Assembly (NCBI GenBank): GCA_030038695.1
Contig: JASHSN010000555.1
Span: 1-7,949, forward strand
Source of the DNA: Nitrososphaeraceae archaeon
GTDB taxonomy: Archaea > Thermoproteota > Nitrososphaeria > Nitrososphaerales > Nitrososphaeraceae
Length of the DNA: 7,949 nt
Direction: 5' to 3'
Within the stretch, counting starts at the first letter, position 1; each line of letters starts with the position of its first letter. Below are positions 1 through 4,831 of this stretch, one piece after another. The notes beneath the pieces are model-generated. The model made no database searches. It worked only from the letters and a program-made list of their open reading frames with translations, and was not told where the DNA came from. The position numbers and the translations under genes were made by a program.

Positions 1-381
1 ATTGCGTACGCAATATCCTTAGGAAAGGCATGGGGAGCTGAAATAACAGCCATACATGTTATTGATCCAGGGCGCGGCGTACCCGGGGGTAGAGTTAAAG
101 AAAAGGAGCTGGAAAGAGAGGAAAGGGCAATAGGACCTGCTGAAGAATTACTAAACGAAGTTGATCTTCAGGCAAAGAAAGAAAGTATTAGTATAAAGAA
201 AGAAGTTGTCGAGGAATCTGATAGCGTTGGGAAGGCAATAATTGATTATGCTAGGAAAAACAATATGCATGTCATAGTAATCGGTACTATGGGTATGAAT
301 GCTATAGAAGAGATATTTCTCGGAAGTGTTGCCAACGATGTTATTCACCATGCACATTGCTCCGTATTTGCAATCCGTTGA
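1..381 (+). CDS. Universal stress protein (UspA family), 3' part, start outside window
   Basis: Frame 1 is open from the window edge to TGA at 379-381, giving 126 residues. The C-terminal half carries the UspA nucleotide-binding signature G-2X-G-9X-G-S: GTMG at visible residues 95-98, nine residues, then GS at 108-109, preceded by a hydrophobic strand (HVIVIG) and followed by a final strand ending in SVFAIR. The early strand EITAIHVID is the usual beta-2 of the fold, so probably only the first strand and helix of the domain are missing. UspA proteins are small cytoplasmic ATP- or AMP-binding proteins of stress response; a specific role cannot be read here. It converges on the symporter gene, with 86 bases between the stops. 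The family call is secure; whether the full gene has one or two Usp domains is unknown. Confidence 0.9.
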   Translation: MAYAISLGKAWGAEITAIHVIDPGRGVPGGRVKEKELEREERAIGPAEELLNEVDLQAKKESISIKKEVVEESDSVGKAIIDYARKNNMHVIVIGTMGMNAIEEIFLGSVANDVIHHAHCSVFAIR

Positions 382-415
382 TATCAAATTCTTTTACTGA
401 ATTTGTTGTTGTCAA

Positions 416-440
416 GTGATGGATTTATTGAAGCCATCAC
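416..440. terminator. Stem-loop between convergent genes
   Basis: GTGATGG (416-422) and CCATCAC (434-440) form a perfect 7-bp stem with an 11-base loop in the 86-base spacer between the ends of the UspA gene and the symporter gene. Its place suits a 3'-end structure serving both strands. A T7 run at 473-479, just inside the symporter 3' end, could act as the archaeal T-tract stop for the UspA transcript. Archaeal termination depends mainly on T-tracts, so the hairpin may instead stabilise or process 3' ends. Confidence 0.35.
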
Positions 441-467
441 ACAAGTTACTTACCGTACTCATACGTG

Positions 468-2045
468 TCACCTTTTTTTGACTAACCTTACGTCGATTGG
501 GTTAACCCACTCAGATACGTCAGCTCCGGTAACAGAATCCATATCACTTGGAATGAGATGGATCACGTCATGTCTTGGAGGAGTACGTTTTTGTGTCGCC
601 AAACTTACGCCTACAAACACGGCCAGGGAAACTACTGGCGGGATCATCGTATCTAAACCTGCATAATTGGCGTATGGACTGCTAGAAGGCGCAATTGTTA
701 TTAGGAAATATAAGATCATCCTCAGAGTAGATCCAACAACAATCGAGGCTACTGCTGCTGCAGCAGTAGATTTTTTCCAGTATGTTCCTAAAACCAAAGG
801 CACTAGACAACCTGCCAAGACGATGTCAAATGCCAGTATCAAGTATGTACCAGGTCTTGGAATTATCGCTCCAAGCGCAAAAGCTGTGAAAAACACGGGT
901 ATAATCAGGAGCCTTGTTGCTATCAACAGCTGTCTGTCGGTCAGACCGGGTCGTTTAAGAATATGCTTAATAATATTCCGCTGCAGCATATTTCTAGACA
1001 GGACACTAGCGATAGCAAGGGTACCGCCGTTTGCAGTGGACATGCCGCAACTTACTACGCTTACAAGCATCATAATACCTATTATCATAGGCGTGTGGTT
1101 TATTGCGACTATTGGAAAGAGGGTATACGGATCACTGATCTTCGGTTCCACTGTATGACCAATAATGCCAATCATCGTGACTGGAATCATCATAAGCAGA
1201 GTCAGGCCTGCTCCCATATAGCAACCCTTTTGAGCAGTTCGTCCCCCGTCCGCTGCAAATACCCTCTCCATGAAGTCGAGTGCAACGATATCGCCTATTC
1301 CCAAAGAAATGATTCCTGCCCAATTAGCAAGTGCACCGCTGGCAGGGTTAGTGACGGCCAATAATCCAGACATATCCATGAAACTTGGTGGGACATTTGC
1401 CACTATTGTGTGCAGACCACCTGGAATAGGCGACCACGGCCCAATGAAGTAAATAAAACCTAGCCAGAATCCGACCACTGCCAGGTAAATGTGGAAGATA
1501 TCAGTATAGGCACAAGAGAATAATCCACCAAAATAAGTGTACAATAATACCACTGCTGTAGAAATTAACATGGCATAGATTAGTGGTATTCCTAAGACGA
1601 CAGAAAGAATGTAGCCACTCGCGCCAAGATTACCTGCGACTAGAACTATGAAGCTTATGGCCATAAGTGTCCCTGACATTATTTCAGTGACATTCCCATA
1701 TCTCCTAAAATAAAAGTCAGCCAGTGTAATCATGTTCATCCGATTGAATATTTTACCAAAGAAGGCTCCTGTTAGGACAAGGCAGATAGCCAATCCAAGA
1801 TCAAGTATTCCGCCTGCCCAAAAGCCGCCTCCAAATGTTAAAGATGTGTTCCCTAAAGATGCATTCCCATCTACTGCTTCGGAAACCAGCATGGTCCCTA
1901 TGAAAAATAACGGCAAACTCTTTCCAGCTACGATATAGCGTTTGCTGCTTTTCTTTACAAGTTTACCTGCTAAAATCCCTACGACAGCCGTGGCAGCAAC
2001 AAAGCCCATAACAGCTATGGGATAGCCTACTGGTACACCGACCAC
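468..2045 (-). CDS. Sodium:solute symporter (SSS family), substrate unresolved
   Basis: A 525-residue integral membrane protein with about 13 hydrophobic spans, the usual size for SSS (LeuT-fold) transporters. It moves a small solute into the cell with Na+. Family marks are the TM1 region after a basic loop (KKSSKRYIVAGKSLP, 31-45), the GD-IVALDFMERVFAADGG loop at 251-268, equivalent to the SSS 'GD..QR..AAK' signature, and the TM8 segment VSCGMSTANGGTLAIAS (331-347), whose S336/T337 match the Na2-site Ser/Thr pair of PutP-type members. The tail from about 486 is hydrophilic and ends LVKKR. The start is GTG at 2043-2045: no upstream in-frame ATG was seen, and a TATA box lies about 27 bases upstream, so a leaderless message beginning at this GTG fits. 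SSS transporters of ammonia-oxidising archaea are often annotated as urea (DUR3-like) carriers; substrate cannot be settled from the sequence. A ureohydrolase 1.2 kb away suggests a nitrogenous solute. Confidence 0.9.
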   Translation of the reverse strand: MVGVPVGYPIAVMGFVAATAVVGILAGKLVKKSSKRYIVAGKSLPLFFIGTMLVSEAVDGNASLGNTSLTFGGGFWAGGILDLGLAICLVLTGAFFGKIFNRMNMITLADFYFRRYGNVTEIMSGTLMAISFIVLVAGNLGASGYILSVVLGIPLIYAMLISTAVVLLYTYFGGLFSCAYTDIFHIYLAVVGFWLGFIYFIGPWSPIPGGLHTIVANVPPSFMDMSGLLAVTNPASGALANWAGIISLGIGDIVALDFMERVFAADGGRTAQKGCYMGAGLTLLMMIPVTMIGIIGHTVEPKISDPYTLFPIVAINHTPMIIGIMMLVSVVSCGMSTANGGTLAIASVLSRNMLQRNIIKHILKRPGLTDRQLLIATRLLIIPVFFTAFALGAIIPRPGTYLILAFDIVLAGCLVPLVLGTYWKKSTAAAAVASIVVGSTLRMILYFLITIAPSSSPYANYAGLDTMIPPVVSLAVFVGVSLATQKRTPPRHDVIHLIPSDMDSVTGADVSEWVNPIDVRLVKKR

Positions 2046-2068
2046 GATGTATAAAACTATTACTTGAG

Positions 2069-2076
2069 TATATAAG
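2069..2076 (-). promoter_or_regulatory. TATA box of the symporter gene
   Basis: On the minus strand the box reads CTTATATA, a good archaeal TATA element. Its centre is about 27 bases from the GTG at 2045, so transcription should begin at or within a base or two of the start codon. This supports both a leaderless transcript and the choice of the GTG start. Confidence 0.65.
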
Positions 2077-2143
2077 TATGATGTGTTCGCCTTCTTTCTA
2101 ATTTTTTAATATAATCTAGATAGTGATACGCATTTTTACATCA

Positions 2144-2159
2144 TATTCGCTGGCGAATA
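2144..2159. promoter_or_regulatory. Palindrome, candidate operator of the symporter gene
   Basis: TATTCGC-TG-GCGAATA is a perfect 7+7 palindrome with a 2-base centre, about 100 bases upstream of the symporter start. A matching half site TTCGC occurs at 2086-2090, about ten bases upstream of the TATA box. The arrangement resembles a distal dimer site plus a promoter-proximal half site for a transcription regulator. The role is inferred from symmetry and position only. Confidence 0.35.
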
Positions 2160-2403
2160 ATTTGGGAAGAGCATACGAAAAAACGACCTTCTATACTCCA
2201 TCGTCTCTTGTAATGTGGATTCTAAAAGATGATTCATTGCTAGACCCCCAGTCACATGTTATGCATAAATAAGTCGCATTTTTATTGTGCGAGTCCGCTG
2301 CATTTGTCAAAATTCATCTCGACCTTTGAACGTACTCCCACAGCTTCCGCATCCCTATCTTCTTTTGCCGGACAATTCGATGATCCAATTTTGCTCTGAT
2401 AAT

Positions 2404-2916
2404 TTATTTCATTTTCTTCAATTTCGTATGAAGAAATGGATCTAATTTTCTCGCTTTATCAAAGCAACTTTGTGATAAGACAAGTTCTCCGAGCATAGAT
2501 AAGGCTCTGCCCTTGTTGTACCAGGCCTTGGCGTAATTTTCTTTATTTTCTATGGCCTTGTCAAAACATTCAATCGCTTCTTTGAGTCGATTACACCGAA
2601 TAAGGCTTAATCCTTTGTTATGCCATGTGATCGCGTTTTTCGGATTGATGTCTAGTGCTTTTGAAAAAGATTCAAGAGATTCTTCTGTCTTCCCTTGTTT
2701 ATCTAAAATCAAACCTCTGTCTCCCCACGCAAAATCGTTTTTGGGATTTATTCCTATAGCCTTGTCAAAACATTCGATTGCTTCATCGAGGTGGTTCGAA
2801 TTCGCCATGTCCTCGCCATATTTCACATATTCATCAGAAGCTTCTTGCCTACTAATGGTTTTATGCTTTGTTGTGCTGTTGACGTCTTTCTTCCTTGAGA
2901 GCCAACCAAGTACCAT
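2404..2916 (-). CDS. Tetratricopeptide-repeat (TPR) protein, 170 aa
   Basis: Soluble protein built of four consecutive 34-residue TPR units at about 26-59, 60-93, 94-127 and 128-161, each with the W/Y-x-x-(K/R)-G first-helix pattern and A-x-x-x-(F/Y)-D-K-A-(I/L) second-helix pattern, separated by N-P-K-N type turns. Units 1 and 3 share the peptide EAIECFDKAI, and their DNA keeps a 17-base identical stretch (2555-2571 and 2759-2775, 204 bases or two units apart), suggesting recent internal duplication. The N-terminal 25 residues are basic and polar (GWLSRKKDVN..); no clear signal peptide or anchor. TPR arrays bind protein partners; the partner is unknown. ATG at 2914-2916 follows a weak TATA-like element at about 2941-2947. 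The gene lies between the symporter and the 46-residue membrane protein on the same strand, but 358- and 74-base gaps and its own promoter signs argue for separate transcription. Confidence 0.9.
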   Translation of the reverse strand: MVLGWLSRKKDVNSTTKHKTISRQEASDEYVKYGEDMANSNHLDEAIECFDKAIGINPKNDFAWGDRGLILDKQGKTEESLESFSKALDINPKNAITWHNKGLSLIRCNRLKEAIECFDKAIENKENYAKAWYNKGRALSMLGELVLSQSCFDKARKLDPFLHTKLKKMK

Positions 2917-2940
2917 TAATTCTAGAGTATCCAGCTGGCA

Positions 2941-2947
2941 ATTAAAG
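2941..2947 (-). promoter_or_regulatory. Weak TATA-like element of the TPR gene
   Basis: Minus-strand CTTTAAT is centred about 28 bases upstream of the ATG at 2916, the spacing seen at the better promoters of this window. The match to an archaeal TATA box is imperfect, so the call rests mostly on position. Confidence 0.3.
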
Positions 2948-2990
2948 TGTTAAGACGGTTTCTTGCTAAATTGATCAAAGCACATCAAGA

Positions 2991-3131
2991 TTATTTCTGA
3001 AGTTCGCCACCTTCTTTATACAAATCATCTTCCTTCTTGTCTCCCTTCAATCCTATGGTGCCAAAGTAAAGACAGATAGCACTTGCAACTAATATGGAGG
3101 CAAATATCCCATACACAACTGATAAATCCAT
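2991..3131 (-). CDS. 46-residue single-span membrane protein
   Basis: A small gene: ATG at 3129-3131, TAA at 2991-2993. The protein starts MDLSVVYGIFASILVASAIC and continues with a hydrophobic stretch to about residue 28, then a strongly charged tail (LKGDKKEDDLYKEGGELQK). This is one transmembrane helix, likely N-out with a cytosolic charged tail by the positive-inside rule. A TATA box about 28 bases upstream of the ATG and an AGGAGA-like stretch near 3143-3148 support real expression. Its layout (about 45 residues, one helix, charged tail) resembles the small accessory proteins encoded beside SSS symporters in archaea, and an SSS gene lies 0.95 kb downstream on the same strand; the link is inference. 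It is divergent from the ureohydrolase (155 bases between starts), so co-regulation with that unit is an alternative. It is short enough to be skipped by routine gene calling. Confidence 0.7.
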   Translation of the reverse strand: MDLSVVYGIFASILVASAICLYFGTIGLKGDKKEDDLYKEGGELQK

Positions 3132-3153
3132 GGATTTTTTTGTCTCCTGCTAG

Positions 3154-3165
3154 TTATTTAAATTT
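3154..3165 (-). promoter_or_regulatory. TATA box of the 46-residue membrane protein gene
   Basis: Minus-strand AAATTTAAATAA is centred about 28 bases from the ATG at 3131, predicting transcription that begins right at the start codon. It is one of the clearer boxes in the window and the main non-coding support for the small gene. Confidence 0.6.
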
Positions 3166-3206
3166 TTGATAAACAGACCTACAACACCAGCAACTAGATG
3201 ATGAAC

Positions 3207-3241
3207 GATATGTCAAAATTCGAGTCTATTAATTGCATATC
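3207..3241. promoter_or_regulatory. Inverted repeat in the divergent promoter region, candidate operator
   Basis: GATATG (3207-3212) and CATATC (3236-3241) are a perfect 6-bp inverted repeat with centres 29 bases apart, close to three helical turns. They lie in the 155-base region between the divergent starts of the small membrane protein and the ureohydrolase, just upstream of the latter's presumed core promoter. A second, weaker pair CTAGTT (3150-3155) / AACTAG (3192-3197) overlaps the small gene's promoter. Six-base arms can arise by chance. Confidence 0.25.
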
Positions 3242-3254
3242 ATCGAATGAATAT

Positions 3255-3264
3255 GCTTAAGAAA
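3255..3264 (+). promoter_or_regulatory. Probable core promoter of the ureohydrolase unit
   Basis: GCTTAAGAAA is centred about 27 bases upstream of the ATG at 3287, the leaderless spacing seen elsewhere here, but it is a poor TATA match. A better-looking ACTATAAAA at 3274-3282 is too near the ATG to serve this start. No Shine-Dalgarno sequence precedes the ATG, which fits a leaderless message. Confidence 0.3.
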
Positions 3265-3286
3265 TAGTCATCAACTATAAAACAGC

Positions 3287-4405
3287 ATGGGAGCGGATTT
3301 TTATGGTGAATCATACAAAGGGAATGACGAACCAATATTTGGTGGTATCCCGACATTCTTGAAGTTACCCTGGCTTAGAAGCCACGAAGAATTGATGAAG
3401 GTTAAACCTGACGTAGCTATCATCGGAGAACCGTTTGATTTTGGTACTACCATACGCCCTGGTGCAAGATATGGTCCAAGAGCAATTCGTGCTGCCTCGA
3501 CAGTTCCTTCTCCTCCTTATGAGCACTTCAACATTGAGACAGGCATGGACCCTTTTGGAGTCTTCAAAACCATAGACTATGGTGACGTAGTTGTATCACC
3601 TGGGGACGTAGTAGAGTCACTCCGAAGGATGACCGATAAGGTAAAAGAGGTGCTTGATATTGACGGACTTCCAGTCATTCTCGGAGGTGACCATTCAGTA
3701 ACATTCGCAAACGTAAGAGCCTTTGCGAAAAAATACAAGAATATTGGGATGATTCATATTGATACGCACGCTGATTGTGCTCCGCAAGGTCTGTGTGGTT
3801 TCAAATACGATCATGGGGCCCATATTAGAAGAATTATGGAACTCGGCTGCTTAAAGGGAAAGAACTATACTCTAATCGGCCCCCACGGGTACTGGCCTGG
3901 GCCAGACCTTTACAAATGGATGGCAGATCAAGACTTCCAATGGTTCACTATGTTAGATGTAGAAGAGTTAGGAATTGACTCAATCGCAAAAGAAGCAGCT
4001 GACAGAGCGAACGATAACGTTGATGCAGTATATATCAGTTGGGATATTGATACATTTGACCCTGCATATGCGCCAGGAACAGGAGAACCGGAACCAAACG
4101 GACTAACATCACGTGAAGGGATGAGATTAATGCGCCTGTTATCAACCTCATTTGATCCAGACAAGTTTGCCTTTGATCTGGTAGAAGTAGCGCCAAATTA
4201 CGACGTGAGTGATCAAAATTCGTACAATGGAGGAATAACGTCCGGTTTAGCCAACAGGCTGATAACAGAACTTCTCGCAGGACTGGCCATAACTAAGAAG
4301 GGCGAGACAGAGGGTAAACCAATACGACCAAAGATCTACAGAGGTGCAGGACATACCTATAGCTTTGGCAAACCTAGAGCGAAGGCTCCAAAAAGGAGCA
4401 AATGA
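3287..4405 (+). CDS. Ureohydrolase (agmatinase/arginase family), guanidino substrate unknown
   Basis: Cytosolic binuclear metallohydrolase of 372 residues that should hydrolyse a guanidino compound to urea plus an amine or ammonia. All metal ligands of the family are present: H136 in GGDHS, D159/H161/D163 in HIDTHAD, and D253/D255 in SWDIDTFDP, followed by APGTGEPEPNG (262-272) and the late acidic site DLVEVAP (E300). The DHG of the second-shell histidine is at 176-178. It is longer than E. coli SpeB (about 300 aa), with an N-terminal segment containing GGIPTFLKLPW, a feature shared with guanidinobutyrase- and guanidine hydrolase-like members, and a basic C-terminus (PRAKAPKRSK). Departures from agmatinase are DTHAD for DAHTD, EPEPNG for TPxxGG, and NSYNGGITSGLAN (311-323) in the usual ALAA helix region. 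Agmatine, arginine, guanidinobutyrate or guanidine are all possible substrates; metal (Mn or Ni) is not readable. It overlaps the urease-gamma-like gene by ATGA. Confidence 0.92.
   Translation: MGADFYGESYKGNDEPIFGGIPTFLKLPWLRSHEELMKVKPDVAIIGEPFDFGTTIRPGARYGPRAIRAASTVPSPPYEHFNIETGMDPFGVFKTIDYGDVVVSPGDVVESLRRMTDKVKEVLDIDGLPVILGGDHSVTFANVRAFAKKYKNIGMIHIDTHADCAPQGLCGFKYDHGAHIRRIMELGCLKGKNYTLIGPHGYWPGPDLYKWMADQDFQWFTMLDVEELGIDSIAKEAADRANDNVDAVYISWDIDTFDPAYAPGTGEPEPNGLTSREGMRLMRLLSTSFDPDKFAFDLVEVAPNYDVSDQNSYNGGITSGLANRLITELLAGLAITKKGETEGKPIRPKIYRGAGHTYSFGKPRAKAPKRSK
4385..4399 (+). promoter_or_regulatory. Hairpin covering the ribosome binding site of the urease-gamma-like gene
   Basis: GCTCC (4385-4389), an A5 loop and GGAGC (4395-4399) make a perfect 5-bp hairpin formed by the last codons of the ureohydrolase. 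Its 3' arm is the Shine-Dalgarno sequence (AAGGAG) just before the ATG at 4402. Ribosomes finishing the first gene would open it, which would tie translation of the second gene to the first. The pairing is visible; the coupling function is inferred. Confidence 0.45.
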
Positions 4406-4773
4406 TTGTAATTAAAGCTGAGGTCAAGGGAGAGCCAGATATCCCAGCCGTTAAAAGGGTCTTCGAGTACCTTAATGAATCCGATGAAGAGATATTTTTT
4501 GGCTGGGTAAAGATAATTCGAGAAAAACTGTCAAAGAAATTGAGACTTAACACGAACGAATCGTTAGCACTTTATTGTGGGTATGTCGTTGACGAACTGC
4601 GTGCTCACAAATCAACTGATACTATTGAAAAAAACGGATCGATAATATTCTCCGAGAACGTTATGATTGGAGTCCCAGAAACCCTAAGAACAATTTCCTT
4701 TGAGGTTGTTCTAGATAATAGTCCAAAAAAGAATATAACCCTTCATGAACCTATCCCGACGAGCTGTACATAG
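4402..4773 (+). CDS. Orphan urease gamma subunit (UreA)-like protein
   Basis: A 123-residue soluble protein whose residues about 34-119 align with the whole of urease gamma (UreA, about 100 aa). Shared marks: a basic helix then LRLNTNESLAL (47-57), matching LKLNYPEAVAL; a helix with DELR and K for EGARDGK; ENVMIGVPE (85-93) for EQVMEGVPE; ISFEVVL for IQVEATF; and NITLHEPI (111-118) for LVTVHNPI. It has about 22-33 extra N-terminal residues and a short tail ending SCT. In urease the gamma subunit is structural and carries no nickel ligands; catalysis needs the alpha subunit. Neither ureB nor ureC follows: the next gene is the convergent thermosome. The ATGA overlap with the ureohydrolase, a Shine-Dalgarno three bases upstream of the ATG and a shared promoter point to coupled synthesis, perhaps as a partner of that enzyme. 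Homology is convincing by eye; function is not known. Confidence 0.82.
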   Translation: MIVIKAEVKGEPDIPAVKRVFEYLNESDEEIFFGWVKIIREKLSKKLRLNTNESLALYCGYVVDELRAHKSTDTIEKNGSIIFSENVMIGVPETLRTISFEVVLDNSPKKNITLHEPIPTSCT

Positions 4774-4802
4774 CACCACATGATGTTGAGAGTATATAAC
4801 GC

Positions 4803-4831
4803 CACTTCTTTCATCAGCATTAGTAGAAGTG
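4803..4831. terminator. Stem-loop between convergent urease-gamma-like and thermosome genes
   Basis: CACTTCT (4803-4809) and AGAAGTG (4825-4831) form a perfect 7-bp stem with a 15-base loop; CATCA (4812-4816) / TGATG (4830-4834) is a competing pair. It spans the 46-base spacer and the last codons of the thermosome gene. Being symmetrical it could mark 3' ends on both strands. The loop holds AGCATTAGTA, found again in the loop of the hairpin at 7147-7175. Confidence 0.4.

Larger units (their letters stand above)
2046..2403. other. 358-base spacer between symporter and TPR genes
   Basis: Besides the symporter promoter and the palindrome at 2144-2159, no convincing gene is seen. The longest open frame noticed is GTG 2123 to TAA 2272 (+, 49 codons); it has no family resemblance and its nearest AT-rich box (about 2106-2113) is too close for a leaderless start, so it is not called. 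No tRNA-like cloverleaf was recognised. The part from about 2280 to 2403 would hold the 3' untranslated end of the TPR message. Confidence 0.5.

Noticed and set aside
403..1452. Several open frames on the + strand across the symporter gene (such as 403-666, 667-1158, 963-1364)
   Set aside because: They are antisense to a well-conserved transporter, have no promoter signs and give products without family features.
2123..2272. 49-codon GTG-started + strand frame in the spacer upstream of the symporter
   Set aside because: No suitably placed TATA box or ribosome site, no recognisable features, and it covers the likely operator palindrome.
2552..2953. 133-codon + strand frame
   Set aside because: It is the reverse of the TPR repeats; the minus-strand product has four regular TPR units and is clearly the real gene.
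4402..4773. Ordinary urease operon
   Set aside because: Only a gamma-like piece is present; no beta or alpha subunit or Ure accessory gene lies downstream in this window.
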